The notes beneath the pieces are model-generated. The model was not told the DNA's origin. It worked only from the letters and a program-made list of their open reading frames with translations, and ran no database searches. Position numbers and translations under genes: made by a program. This document shows positions 8,325 to 17,817 of a stretch of 64,000 bases of DNA, one piece after another. The stretch comes from Massilia eurypsychrophila (lineage in GTDB: Bacteria > Pseudomonadota > Gammaproteobacteria > Burkholderiales > Burkholderiaceae_D), in NCBI RefSeq assembly GCF_002760655.1, contig NZ_PDOC01000003.1, positions 286,840 through 350,839 of the forward strand, given 5' to 3'. The stretch's first letter is position 1; every line of letters begins with the position of its first letter.

Positions 8325-9589
8325 TTACTCCAGCGTCCAGACGTATTGCATCTGCATCCATGCCGCCACCGGCGTGCCGGCCTGGGTGGCCGGCCGGAAC
8401 ATGCATTTCGTGATGCCTTCACGCGCAGCTTCGTCGAGCGCCACGAAGCCGCTCGAGTTTTTCACCTTCGAATCTTCCACCCGGCCATCGGCGCTGATTT
8501 TGAAACCGAGCGTGACCGTCCCCGTGTTCTCGTTGCGCAACGATTGCTTGGGCCAAACTGGCTTGGCGCAGGTGCGGAAGTCCGCCACCGGCGCGATCAC
8601 GGGAGCCGGCGCTTTTTCAGCAGCCGGTAACTGCGCGCAGCCCGCGATGCAGGCCGCCGCCAATCCCAGCACCGGGATCGCCGCTTTCCAGTTCAATGCC
8701 TGTGAATCGGGACGGACCAATCGTTTAACGCGCAACATCAAATCTCCTCCGTTGGCCGCTTGCGCCAGGTGGTGGCGCGAAAACTGGATCCGCTCCAGTT
8801 CGGACAGGGCGAGCGCCAGGCGGCGCGGTTCGCCCAGGTCGCCGGCGGCGAGGTCGTCGGCGATCTGCTCGCGTTCGGCGCGGATGCGGCCGGAAATCCA
8901 CCACACCGCAGGATGGTAGAACAGCAGCGTCTCGACCACGTTCTGGCCGAGGTTGACGAGGTAATCGAAACGCTTGACGTGACCCATCTCGTGCGCGAGC
9001 AGCGCTTCGAGCAGGTCGGGCGGCATGCCGGACATTAACGACGCCGGCACCAGCACCACCGGACGCCACCAGCCGGCAGTGATCGGGCTGGCCAGATTGT
9101 CCACCACGCGCAGACGCACCTCGCGCGTGATGCCGAAGCGCTGCGCCATGCTTGAGAGCCGCGCCTGCCATTGCGGATCGCAGGTGCGGCTGTTGGCGAT
9201 CCGGCCGATCCACAGCAGGCCCAGGCCCATGCGCAAGGTCAGCGCCGCGCTGCATGCCGCCCAGCACATGACGAGCAAGGGAAGTTGGCCATCCAACCAG
9301 CCGAGCAAGCCGGCGTCCGGCACCGGCAGACCGGCGCGCATCTGGCTGGACAGCATGATGCCGGCGTCAGCGCCGCCACCGCTGGACAGGCGCAGCGCCA
9401 GTGCCAGCGCCGGCCACGCCAGCACAGCGCCAGGCCGGCACAAGCGACCGCGTAGCGCTGCTGCGGCCGGGCGTTGCGCATCGCGATTAGGGCAAGCGCG
9501 GTAGCACAGCCGATCAGCGCGCCTTGCCAGACGAAGTGCAGCAGCGTGACGCCAACGCTGCTGACGAGGGTTGCGGCAGCGATGCTCAT
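8325..9589 (-). pseudogene. M56 (BlaR1-like) membrane metalloprotease with C-terminal TonB-like domain, frameshifted
   Basis: Two overlapping frames together make one M56 protein. The N-terminal frame starts at 9589 (ATGA overlap with the repressor gene) and gives membrane helices up to RYAVACAGLAL. The frame then changes near 9433, and the rest runs on from LAWPALALALRL in another frame to 8325. One extra base at that point would restore a single frame. The downstream part has the zinc motif HEMGH within LLAHEMGHVKRFDY, a further membrane segment, and a TonB C-terminal domain (WPKQSL, GTVTLGF, ADGRVEDSKV). In BlaR1/MecR1 systems such a protease inactivates the linked repressor. The break is either a real mutation or a sequencing error. 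Confidence 0.75.
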
Positions 9590-9969
9590 TGTTTGTCCTC
9601 TTTCAGCAGGTCTTCGATTTCTTTGCGCTCTTTCTTGCTGATGCCGCTGCGCAGCGCCGCCAGCACCAGCGCCTTGGCCGAGCCTGAAAATGCCTTCTGG
9701 ATCAGGTCCTTGAGCAAGTTGGTCTGCAGGGAATCCTGCGCCTGGGCCGGCGCGTACACGTGGGAACGCTCGCTCTCGTCACGGATCAGCAGGCCCTTGG
9801 TGTGCATGATCTGCATCAGGCGCAGCACCGTGGAGTAGGTCACGTCGGGCCGTTCCCTGGTGATTTCCTGGTGTACTTGCTTGGCGGTGGCGGCGCCGAG
9901 CGGCCACAGCGTTTGCAGCAGATCGAGTTCGGCGGCCGTGGGCTTTGGAATTTTAGAGGGCGAGGTCAT
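9586..9969 (-). CDS. BlaI/MecI/CopY-family transcriptional repressor
   Basis: This is a 127-residue penicillinase-repressor-type protein. The winged helix covers residues 10-75 (AELDLLQTLWPLGAATAKQVHQEI, DVTYSTVLRLMQIMHTKGLL), followed by a helical dimerisation tail rich in Lys and Glu. It overlaps the M56 gene by 4 bp, as in blaI-blaR1 pairs. Two 16-bp sites with TAGAC/GTCTA arms lie in the divergent promoter region, at 9989 and 10057, and are the expected operators. It would repress both itself and the permease operon. Confidence 0.9.
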   Translation of the reverse strand: MTSPSKIPKPTAAELDLLQTLWPLGAATAKQVHQEITRERPDVTYSTVLRLMQIMHTKGLLIRDESERSHVYAPAQAQDSLQTNLLKDLIQKAFSGSAKALVLAALRSGISKKERKEIEDLLKEDKQ

Positions 9970-9988
9970 ACCACGAGGTTAGCTCATC

Positions 9989-10004
9989 TAGACCACACTG
10001 TCTA
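9989..10004. promoter_or_regulatory. Putative BlaI-type operator 1 (repressor-proximal)
   Basis: The 16-bp site has 5-bp arms TAGAC and GTCTA around 6 bases and lies 20 bp before the repressor start. It shares its arms, length and spacing with the second site at 10057. Only this intergenic region was searched, by eye. Confidence 0.55.
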
Positions 10005-10028
10005 ACAAAATCTTTATGTTCAAATAAC

Positions 10029-10057
10029 TTGTCACTTTCCGCAAATGGCCATAGCAT
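10029..10057 (+). promoter_or_regulatory. Candidate promoter of the FtsX-permease operon
   Basis: TTGTCA is separated by exactly 17 bases from TAGCAT, 34 bp before the permease start. The -10 hexamer ends on the first base of operator 2, so a bound repressor would cover the transcription start. Confidence 0.45.
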
Positions 10058-10072
10058 AGACAACATTGTCTA
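10057..10072. promoter_or_regulatory. Putative BlaI-type operator 2 (permease-proximal)
   Basis: This is a perfect dyad, TAGACAA-CA-TTGTCTA, 16 bp long and 19 bp before the permease ATG. It overlaps the likely transcription start. The same arm sequence recurs in operator 1. Confidence 0.65.
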
Positions 10073-10090
10073 CATTGATCGGAGCCTCGG

Positions 10091-12475
10091 ATGACCTTGC
10101 GTGATTTTCGTATTGGCTGGCGCCTGCTGCTCAAGGAGCCCGGGTATTCGATGGCAGTGGTGGGCGGCCTGGCGGTGGCCTTGGCCGTCTGCTTCCTGCT
10201 GCTCGGTTTTGTGCGCTACTGCTTCACTTACAACGAGGCGATTGCCGACAGCGAGCAGATTTTCCTGGTGAAGGAACGGCGCAATTTCTTGCCGCGTCCC
10301 GACTGGGTCGCCGCGGCGCCGCCGCCGCTGCGCGATGTCGCCACTGCCAGCGGGCCCGGCGTGACTGCCACGTCGGCCAAATCGTTCGAGCTGGCCGCGC
10401 GCATCGACAACCGCATGCTGCCGCTGACGGTGCAGGTGGCGGACGCCAACTTTCTCGACTTCTTTGGCATCAACGCCATTGCCGGCGATGCGCGCGCGGC
10501 GCTGGCGCGGCCCGACGCGCTGGTGCTCAGCTGGGAGATGGCGGTCACGCTGTTCGGCCAGGCCGATGCGATCGGCAAGCGGCTGCAGATCGACGGCGCC
10601 ACCTACGAAGTCCACGCCATCCTGGCCGACATGCCGGCCAATACCAGCGTCAGCTTCGATGCGATGCTTGGCGTTGGTGCGCACAGCTGGGACAAGCCGA
10701 GCGCGCGCCCCGGCGCCGAATGGTCGCGACGCGCCAGCGTGTATGTGAAGGCGCCGCCGCAGGTGAACGCGGCGGGTCTGGCCGACCTGCTGCAGCAAGC
10801 GGTCACGCGCGAGCGCGACGCCAAGTTGCCGGCGGCCTGGCGCAAGACCGCGAATGGACGACCGGTTACCGATATCGGCATCACCCGCCTGTCCGACATC
10901 TATTTCGACGACGACCTGCTGGCCGGGCGCAGTGGCGCGCGCTACGGCAGCCGCACCGCGCTGGCTGGACTGGCCGCGCTGGCGGTACTGATCCTGACGC
11001 TGGCCGGCGCCAACTACGTCAACCTGGCAAGCGTGCGCATGCTCGGCCGCCAGCGCGAAATCGGCATGCGCAAGGTGCTCGGCGTCAGCGGTGCGCGGCT
11101 GGCGTGGCAGTTCGTTGCCGAGGCGCTGGTGGTGTCGATGCTCGCTGCGCTGGCCGGCCTGCTGCTGGCGTGGCTGGCGCTGCCGCTGTTTTCGACCCTG
11201 GTCAACCGCACGCTGAGCGGGATGTTCAGCCCGCTAAGCTGCGCCGCCATGCTGTTGCTTGGCGCGGCGGTCGGGCTGCTAGCGGCGCTGTACCCGGCGT
11301 GGCTGGCGCTGCGCCAGCCGGTCGCGTCGAGCCTGCAGGGCCGCGGCAACGGCGAAACGGCGCACGGCCTGGCGGTGCGGCGCACGCTGTCGGTATTGCA
11401 GTTTGCCGCGGCAATTGGTCTGATCGCGATGACCCTGGCGGTCAGCTGGCAGACGCGGCATGCCAGCGGCGTCGATCCCGGTTTTGACCACGCGCCCTTG
11501 CTGGTGCTGAACTTGCCGGAGAAGCGCGCCGCCGGATCAGGCCAGGCGTTCCGCGCGGAAGTGTCGCGCTTGCCGGGCGTGGACGGCGTCACGGCGATGT
11601 CGGAGGCGATTGGTCGCGACGGCAACAAGATCATGGCGATGTTGAACCGTCCCGGCCGCGAACCGCTGTCGCTCGAAGTGAAGATGGTCGGCCCCGAGTT
11701 CTTCGACGTCTACCGCGTCAAGCCGCTGGCCGGCCGCCTGTTCGATTCCAAAACAGACGGGGCGGGCAGCATGTCGGTGGTGCTCAATGCGCGCGCCGCT
11801 ATCGCGCTCGGGTTCGCTACGCCGCAGTCTGCGGTTGGGCAGATGTACGACCTGGAGCGGCGTATCGTCGGCATCGCGCCCGACCTGCGCTACCAGACCT
11901 TGCGCCAGGCGCCGGCGCCGATGGCATACCGGCTCGACCTCGAGCAAGACGTGCTGACGGTGCGCGCGAATGATGCCATTCCCGCGGTGCGCGCCGGCAT
12001 CGAGGCGTTGTGGGCGCGGCATTTCCCCAACGATTTGCTGGAGATTGCCGCGGCGGGCGCTGTCTTCGCGGAAAACTATAGCGAGGATGCGCGGCTGGCG
12101 AAAATCCTCGCCAGCGCCAGCCTGGTCGCTACGGCGCTGGCGTCGTTCGGCATCTATGTGCTGGCCGCCTACAGCGTCAAGCGCCGTTCGCGCGAGATCG
12201 TACTGCGCAAGCTGCACGGCGCCGCCGCCGGCGACATCGGCCGCCTGATGGCGCGCGAGTTCGGTGTGCTGGTCGGCGCCGGCGCGGTGGCCGGCTTGCC
12301 GCTGGCGTGGCTGGCGACCGAGCGCTACCTGGCCATCTTCAGCGAGCGCGCGCCGATGGGCGCTTGGCCGCTGCTGTGCGCGCTCGCCTGCGTCGGCGCG
12401 GTGGCGCTGGCGGCGACCGCGCGCCACACGCTGGTGGCGGTGCGGATGTCGCCGGCACTTGCCCTCAGAGAATAA
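10091..12475 (+). CDS. FtsX/MacB-type ABC transporter permease
   Basis: This 794-residue permease has an N-terminal membrane span (about residues 22-42), a large extracytoplasmic domain, an FtsX core at about 295-420, and a second half with another extracytoplasmic domain and FtsX core at about 670-790. Both cores carry the family motif (RMLGRQREIGMRKVLGVSGARL and VKRRSREIVLRKLHGAAAGDI). Duplicated FtsX permeases of this size work with a separate ATPase in export, lipoprotein handling or peptide sensing. No ATPase gene lies next to it. The promoter carries the BlaI-type operator, so expression probably answers to the adjacent repressor. Confidence 0.85.
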   Translation: MTLRDFRIGWRLLLKEPGYSMAVVGGLAVALAVCFLLLGFVRYCFTYNEAIADSEQIFLVKERRNFLPRPDWVAAAPPPLRDVATASGPGVTATSAKSFELAARIDNRMLPLTVQVADANFLDFFGINAIAGDARAALARPDALVLSWEMAVTLFGQADAIGKRLQIDGATYEVHAILADMPANTSVSFDAMLGVGAHSWDKPSARPGAEWSRRASVYVKAPPQVNAAGLADLLQQAVTRERDAKLPAAWRKTANGRPVTDIGITRLSDIYFDDDLLAGRSGARYGSRTALAGLAALAVLILTLAGANYVNLASVRMLGRQREIGMRKVLGVSGARLAWQFVAEALVVSMLAALAGLLLAWLALPLFSTLVNRTLSGMFSPLSCAAMLLLGAAVGLLAALYPAWLALRQPVASSLQGRGNGETAHGLAVRRTLSVLQFAAAIGLIAMTLAVSWQTRHASGVDPGFDHAPLLVLNLPEKRAAGSGQAFRAEVSRLPGVDGVTAMSEAIGRDGNKIMAMLNRPGREPLSLEVKMVGPEFFDVYRVKPLAGRLFDSKTDGAGSMSVVLNARAAIALGFATPQSAVGQMYDLERRIVGIAPDLRYQTLRQAPAPMAYRLDLEQDVLTVRANDAIPAVRAGIEALWARHFPNDLLEIAAAGAVFAENYSEDARLAKILASASLVATALASFGIYVLAAYSVKRRSREIVLRKLHGAAAGDIGRLMAREFGVLVGAGAVAGLPLAWLATERYLAIFSERAPMGAWPLLCALACVGAVALAATARHTLVAVRMSPALALRE

Positions 12476-12508
12476 TTGAACGACACTCAACCACACAACG
12501 GAGAACCC

Positions 12509-13225
12509 ATGCTTCAAAAGATCATTGCCATCGCCACGCTCGTGCTCGTTCCATTCGCCGCGTCGGCGGGGCAATTACCCGACTATCCCTTCATTCATGC
12601 CAACGGCAGCAGCTGGGCTTACGTGCCGCCGGACGTCGGCGAGATCGACTTCGAGATCTGGGGCGGGCACACCAATCCGGAGGCGGCGCGCCAGCTGGTC
12701 GAAGAGCGCATCAATGAAGTACGCGCGCTGCTCGCTGGACTCGGCCTGCCGGCCGCCGATATCGAGATTCGCGACGTGCGCAAGGAAATGCGCAAGGGCG
12801 AACCGGTCGGCGGAGCCGCGCAGTACGACATCAAGTGCGGCGTGCACATCAAGGTGGCCGACTTGTCGAAGTGGAAGCCGCTGGTGTCGGGTCTGCTGAA
12901 CATGGCCAACCTGGACGGCTTCATGACCGGGTTCGATACGAGCCGGCGCGCGCAGGTGGATGCAGAGCTGATCGGCGAGGCGATCAAGGTGGCGCGCGGC
13001 AAGGCCGAGGCGGTGGCGGCCGGATTCGGTCGCAAGCTTGGCGCCGTCGGCGGCGTCTCGCCGGGCGAGTTAAAGAACCTGACGCGGGCGATGGGCATGG
13101 CCGCGAGCGATCAGAGCCGGTTCACACGCGCGGTCGGCAAGAGCGAATACGACCGCGACGGCCTCTTGATGATCAGCATCATCAAGCTGTCGCAGTCGGT
13201 CGACGTCATTTTCAAGATCAAGTAG
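12509..13225 (+). CDS. Exported SIMPL-domain (DUF541-like) protein
   Basis: The start is placed at the ATG at 12509 (GGAGAACCC upstream; signal peptide LQKIIAIATLVLVPFAASA), not at the in-frame ATG 33 bp earlier. The mature 220 residues resemble the SIMPL family: paired segments of alternating strand and helix, RQLVEERINEVRALLAGLGLP-type helix, and AIKVARGKAEAVAAGFGRKLGAV, which matches the family's KAxxLA..G.KLG pattern. The function of SIMPL proteins is poorly known; an envelope role is likely. It follows the permease by 33 bp and abuts the next gene. Confidence 0.65.
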   Translation: MLQKIIAIATLVLVPFAASAGQLPDYPFIHANGSSWAYVPPDVGEIDFEIWGGHTNPEAARQLVEERINEVRALLAGLGLPAADIEIRDVRKEMRKGEPVGGAAQYDIKCGVHIKVADLSKWKPLVSGLLNMANLDGFMTGFDTSRRAQVDAELIGEAIKVARGKAEAVAAGFGRKLGAVGGVSPGELKNLTRAMGMAASDQSRFTRAVGKSEYDRDGLLMISIIKLSQSVDVIFKIK

Positions 13226-14020
13226 ATGCTCGATTACTGGCACGCTCTGCCGTACCACGTGCGCGAAGTGCTCTGGCGCGCCGCGCTCAACGTGCGCCAT
13301 ACGGCGTGGTATTACCTGATCGTGGTGGCGGTGTTTTTTACGATTTGGCTGTTGCTGCGGCGATGGCCAGGACGGCGTGCCCGCTTGCAGGCAGCGCCGG
13401 TCGCGCACCGCCAGATCGGCCGCGAAATGCTCACCAGCATCGGCAGCATCGTCATCATCGCCAACGTGGTGCCGCTGCTGTTCCTGTTCGGGTTCGGCCG
13501 CTACACCCAGTTTTACCGCGATATCGACGAGCGCGGCTGGGCCTACCTGGCGGCCAGCGTGGTGCTGATGATCGTGATCCAGGACACCTATTTTTACTGG
13601 ACCCACCGGCTGATGCACCACCGCCGTCTGTTTCGCTGGTTCCACCGCACCCATCACCGGTCGACCAATCCGAATCCGTGGACGACGTATTCGATCGCGC
13701 CGCTCGAAGCCTTCGTCGACAGCCTGGCGGGCGTGCTGATTTTGGTGCTGATGCCGACCACCGGCCTGGCGCTGTTCATCTTCAGCTGGATCAACACGGC
13801 GTACGCGGTCTATACCCACCTCGGCTATGAACTGCTGCCTGCCGGCACCGGCAATCACTGGCTGGGGCGGTGGATCAACACGTCGGTCGCGCACAACGAC
13901 CACCACGCCCGCGCACGGTATAACTTCGGCTGGTATTTCCTGTTCTGGGACCGGCTGATGGGGACGGTGGATCCGAAGTATTCGCAACAGTTTCGCCAAC
14001 GGGTGACGCTGTCTAAATAG
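13226..14020 (+). CDS. Fatty-acid hydroxylase / sterol-desaturase-superfamily membrane protein
   Basis: The ATG directly follows the stop codon of the SIMPL gene. The 264-residue protein has about four membrane helices and the histidine clusters that bind a di-iron centre: HRLMHH, HRTHH and, near the C-terminus, HNDHH. It should insert oxygen into, or desaturate, a lipid or similar hydrophobic substrate at the membrane. Its place in the permease operon suggests an envelope-lipid role, but the substrate cannot be read from sequence. Confidence 0.85.
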   Translation: MLDYWHALPYHVREVLWRAALNVRHTAWYYLIVVAVFFTIWLLLRRWPGRRARLQAAPVAHRQIGREMLTSIGSIVIIANVVPLLFLFGFGRYTQFYRDIDERGWAYLAASVVLMIVIQDTYFYWTHRLMHHRRLFRWFHRTHHRSTNPNPWTTYSIAPLEAFVDSLAGVLILVLMPTTGLALFIFSWINTAYAVYTHLGYELLPAGTGNHWLGRWINTSVAHNDHHARARYNFGWYFLFWDRLMGTVDPKYSQQFRQRVTLSK

Positions 14021-14135
14021 AATTACCATTGGATTGATGGTTTGATCTGGAACAAACAGCGGTAGTGGCGCGGGATTAGTATTTTCCGACAAGCATTTCT
14101 CGTCGGTCTCTACTTCGCCAAGGCGCCAGCCCGCT

Positions 14136-16982
14136 ATGATCAATACCCTCGCACGGCAAGTCTTGTCGGCACTCGCCGAATTTTCAAGCCAAAGACGGCT
14201 TTACGAACTCACCTTTAAGAACCAGCGCGCCGGCGCCAGCCTGCTCGTCGAAGCATTCGCCGCCGACGAACAGCTGCTGGGCGTAGGCGGCATCGACGTT
14301 ATTGCGCTGTCGACGCGGTCAAAGATTGCGCATGCTTCGCTGCTGGGGCAGGAAGCGTGCCTCGAGATCAGCTTGGCTGACGGCACCCGCGCTCGTCGTA
14401 GTGGCTATGTAAGCAAGATCGCGTCGCTTGGCAGCGACGGCGGCCTGGCGCGCTACCGGCTGCGCTTGTCGCCATGGATCTGGTTGCTAAGCCAGGCGCG
14501 CAACAGCCGCGCCTGGCAAGACAAGACCGTTATCGAGATCATCGATTCGGTGTTCGAGCAGTATCAGCCGTATGCGCAGTGGGTGTGGAGCGGCGATGTC
14601 AACCTGTTCATGAGCGACGCTGTCGCCCGCAGCTATTGCTGCCAGTACCGCGAATCCGACCTCGACTTCGTCACCCGGTTGCTGACCGAAGAGGGTCTTG
14701 GCTGGCGTTTTGAAGAGCACGAGGACGGCAGCCGGATGGTGCTGTTTGCCGACAGCAGCCAGCTGAGTGCGGCGCCAGACGACGCCAGCAGTCAAGCCGG
14801 CGGCGGCATCCGCTACCACGCCGCCAGCGCGGTCGAAAAAAGCGACAGCATTCAGTACCTGCAGGCGTTTCGCAAACTCGGCGTTGCCGTGGTGACGGTG
14901 CTCAGCTACGACTACAAGACGAAACAGACCGTGTCGGTCAGCGTGCCGACCAAGTATCCTATCGGCGGAAAGAATGCTCAGGCCGTCGAAAGTTTCGATT
15001 CGCCCGGGCAGTACGCCTACGCCGACGCACGCCAGGCTCGCCGCTATGCTGGCCTGAAGATGGAAGCGAATGAGGCGCGTGGCTTCATTTGGCAGGGAAG
15101 GTCGACCGTGCGCACCTTGCGCCCCGGCACGCGCATCTGCATCACCGACATCCCGATGAAAAAATATCGCTATGACGCGCCTGAGTTTGTGCTGACGCGG
15201 GTAGCAAGCGTTGGTGTGAACAATCTGCCGGTCACTGCCAAAAATGGATTGACCGAATTGTTTGGGGCGCTGCCGGAGCTGCTTGAAGAGTCCACCAAGG
15301 GAATTCCCCTCGCCGAATTTTACCGGGCAGTAGAGCAGGCTCAGAAGAGCGGCTATGCCAACTGCTTCGAGGCGATTCCCCTCGAAAGGCCATGGCGCCC
15401 GAAGATGGAGCTGAAGGTTGCTCCGACTGCAAACGGCAGCCAGACCGCAATCGTTGTGGGACCAGATGGGTCGGACGAACCGAACGGCGCCGATGAAATC
15501 TACTGCGACCGGCTCGGCCGCGTGCGCATCCGGTTCCCCTGGCAGGAAAGCGATGCGGCCTGCTGGGTGCGCGTCGGCCAGCGTTCCGCAGGTGCCGGCA
15601 TGGGCAGCCAATTTCTTCCGCGCATCGGCCAGGAAGTGCTGGTCAAGTTCATCGAAGGCGACATCGACCGCCCCGTGATCGTTGGCGCGCTGTACAACGG
15701 GCGAGGCGAGGGCGGTGTGATGCCCACCCCTGGCGGCGTATCGGACCGTGAAAGCAGCAGCGCCGCCTTCGAGCGCGCCCATGATCGCATGCCATCGGGG
15801 CAGGTCAACCTGGCAGGCGGCAACAGCCCGGTATGGCACGGCGCATCGGCGGGCAGCGCGGGGCACCGCAACAACTCGGCACAGTGGGGCGTGCGTAGCA
15901 AGGAGTTCGGCGGGCGCGGCTACAACCAGTTGCTGTTCGACGACACCGACGGCCAAGGCCGCGTGCAGCTCAAGACCACACATGCCGCGACCGAGCTCAA
16001 CCTCGGCCACCTGATCCATACCGCCGACAACTATCGCGGCAGCTTCCGCGGCAGTGGCGCGGAGTTGCGCACCGATGCTTACGGCGCCGTACGCGCTGGA
16101 GCCGGCTTGCTGATATCGAGTTACCAGATCAGCCATTCTGCTGCGGTTCGTGAAGCCGCCGGGGAGAACGCAGCCGGCAACGCGCTGCTGAAGCAGGCGA
16201 TGAAGCTTGCCGAGAGTTTTAGCGCGGCCGCCAAGACGCACGAGACGGTCGGTTTCGCAGGCCACCTCGGCGCGACCAAGGCCGCAACCAGCGCGATCGA
16301 CGACGAAGCAGCGCCGCTGAAGGCGTTGTGGACAGCATCAGCAGGAATGCTCAGCAAAAATAGCATTGACGAGGCGCGCTCCGACGCGGGGTCGAAAAGT
16401 ATCGACGGCGGCGCCGGCAAGGTGCCCCACACCGGTGCGCCGATGATTGGCATAGCCGCGAAAGCGGGTCTCGGCGTGGTGGCCGGCCAGGATGTCCAGC
16501 TATCCACCGGCGAAACAGTGACGATTGCGAGCGGCGCCGACAGCCAGTCCACCGCCGGCGGCCAGATGCGCGTCCACAGCGGCCAGGCCATTGGCGTGCT
16601 CGCCGGCGCCGTAACAGCCGGCGAAGGCAACGTCGGCCTACAGCTCATCGCCGGCAAGGGGGCGATCGACTACCAGGCGCAGGCGGATGAACTGAAGGTG
16701 CAAGCGCGCGACGACATCAACGTCGTCAGCGCCCATGCCCACATCGACTGGGCTGCCGCAAAAAGCATCAGCCTGTCGATCGCCGGCGGCGCCAACATCA
16801 CGATCGATGGCGGCAACATTACCGTCCAATGCCCCGGCAAGATTATGGTTCACGCGGGGGTGAAAAAGTTTAACGATCCGCACAAGTTGAGCTTTCCGAT
16901 GCCTGCGCTGCCCCGAAGCATCTGTGTCGAGTGCCTCAAGAAGTCTCTGGCTGCCGCTCCCGCTTTCACCATGGTGGAATGA
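14136..16982 (+). CDS. vgrG: Type VI secretion spike protein VgrG
   Basis: The 948-residue protein forms the puncturing tip of the T6SS. The gp27-like N-terminal region spans about residues 20-400 (RYRLRLSPWIWLLSQARNSR, YRESDLDFVTRLLTEEGLGWRFEEHED). The gp5 OB-fold is at about 430-530 (DRLGRVRIRFPW, CWVRVGQRSAGAGMG, GQEVLVKFIEGDIDRPVIVGALYN). A DUF2345-type beta-helical extension follows to the end. It overlaps the DUF4123 gene by ATGA. No structural T6SS genes are nearby, so this is an orphan vgrG cassette relying on an apparatus encoded elsewhere. Confidence 0.95.
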   Translation: MINTLARQVLSALAEFSSQRRLYELTFKNQRAGASLLVEAFAADEQLLGVGGIDVIALSTRSKIAHASLLGQEACLEISLADGTRARRSGYVSKIASLGSDGGLARYRLRLSPWIWLLSQARNSRAWQDKTVIEIIDSVFEQYQPYAQWVWSGDVNLFMSDAVARSYCCQYRESDLDFVTRLLTEEGLGWRFEEHEDGSRMVLFADSSQLSAAPDDASSQAGGGIRYHAASAVEKSDSIQYLQAFRKLGVAVVTVLSYDYKTKQTVSVSVPTKYPIGGKNAQAVESFDSPGQYAYADARQARRYAGLKMEANEARGFIWQGRSTVRTLRPGTRICITDIPMKKYRYDAPEFVLTRVASVGVNNLPVTAKNGLTELFGALPELLEESTKGIPLAEFYRAVEQAQKSGYANCFEAIPLERPWRPKMELKVAPTANGSQTAIVVGPDGSDEPNGADEIYCDRLGRVRIRFPWQESDAACWVRVGQRSAGAGMGSQFLPRIGQEVLVKFIEGDIDRPVIVGALYNGRGEGGVMPTPGGVSDRESSSAAFERAHDRMPSGQVNLAGGNSPVWHGASAGSAGHRNNSAQWGVRSKEFGGRGYNQLLFDDTDGQGRVQLKTTHAATELNLGHLIHTADNYRGSFRGSGAELRTDAYGAVRAGAGLLISSYQISHSAAVREAAGENAAGNALLKQAMKLAESFSAAAKTHETVGFAGHLGATKAATSAIDDEAAPLKALWTASAGMLSKNSIDEARSDAGSKSIDGGAGKVPHTGAPMIGIAAKAGLGVVAGQDVQLSTGETVTIASGADSQSTAGGQMRVHSGQAIGVLAGAVTAGEGNVGLQLIAGKGAIDYQAQADELKVQARDDINVVSAHAHIDWAAAKSISLSIAGGANITIDGGNITVQCPGKIMVHAGVKKFNDPHKLSFPMPALPRSICVECLKKSLAAAPAFTMVE

Positions 16983-17806
16983 ATATGCTGATCGATATGT
17001 ATGACGAGCGTTGGCTCGACCATTTGAACGTTGCTGCTGACGGCGCGACCAAGTACCTGTTGATCGATGGCGTATTTATTCCTGGCATCCACCGTCAGTT
17101 CTCTGCGGCATTGACGTCGGCCCAGACTGCGACACTGCTGTTCGAAGCCTTGCCGTCGTGTACGGACAAGACGCGGGACGTATCGCCCTTCATCGCGCCG
17201 TATCACGCGTCAAACAAACGTTTGCAAAGCCTGCTGGAGCGGTGCAGCGGCTGGCCAATGATCAGCGCGATCGAGACGGCGGAAAGCCAGGCCGATCTGA
17301 GCGCGCGTCTTGCAGCCTGGTGCGTGGTCGACATCGGCGACCAACGCTTCAACTTGCGCTTTCCTGATACGCGCCGGCTGCCGGCCATCTTCGACTCACT
17401 GACCATGAAGCAACGATCAGAATTCGCCGGGCCGGCTACGCGCTGGTCATATATAGATCGCAGTGGGCGGTGGGCTGATCTTAATGTCCCCGCCTCATTG
17501 AGCGCGATAGCAGACCGTCCAAGTCTGGATGATCAGCAATTTGCTCGTCTGGTAAGCGAAAGCGAAGTGGACGAGGTCATCTCGACACTTCGGGACCGAA
17601 GTCGTAAGATGACTCAGAAATACTCGGAAATCTATGCTGTACTTGCAGTCGCGCTGAGGGCGGCGAACCGGCGAAATATCGACATGGCGCTGAAAGTCGA
17701 GTGGTGCGAGTCGTGTCTGCGTGGGGCTCTCCTGAATGACATATCGGAGGCTGACGAATGTCTCAGGACCTGGCTCGAAAAAAATGGAAATTTGCCGCCA
17801 AGCTAA
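16979..17806 (+). CDS. DUF4123 T6SS effector chaperone/adaptor
   Basis: The start at 16979 is the ATGA overlap with vgrG. The 275-residue protein has the N-terminal DUF4123 fold (YLLIDGVFIPG, FEALPS, ISPF-like SPFIAP, CSGWPMISAIETA, LAAWCVVDIGDQRFNLRFPDTRRLPAIFDSL). DUF4123 proteins load a specific effector onto VgrG. Its position between vgrG and the lipase-like gene indicates that the DUF2235 protein is its cargo. The C-terminal 100 residues are less conserved and presumably give effector specificity. Confidence 0.88.
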   Translation: MNMLIDMYDERWLDHLNVAADGATKYLLIDGVFIPGIHRQFSAALTSAQTATLLFEALPSCTDKTRDVSPFIAPYHASNKRLQSLLERCSGWPMISAIETAESQADLSARLAAWCVVDIGDQRFNLRFPDTRRLPAIFDSLTMKQRSEFAGPATRWSYIDRSGRWADLNVPASLSAIADRPSLDDQQFARLVSESEVDEVISTLRDRSRKMTQKYSEIYAVLAVALRAANRRNIDMALKVEWCESCLRGALLNDISEADECLRTWLEKNGNLPPS

Positions 17807-17817
17807 GGAACTCCTAA

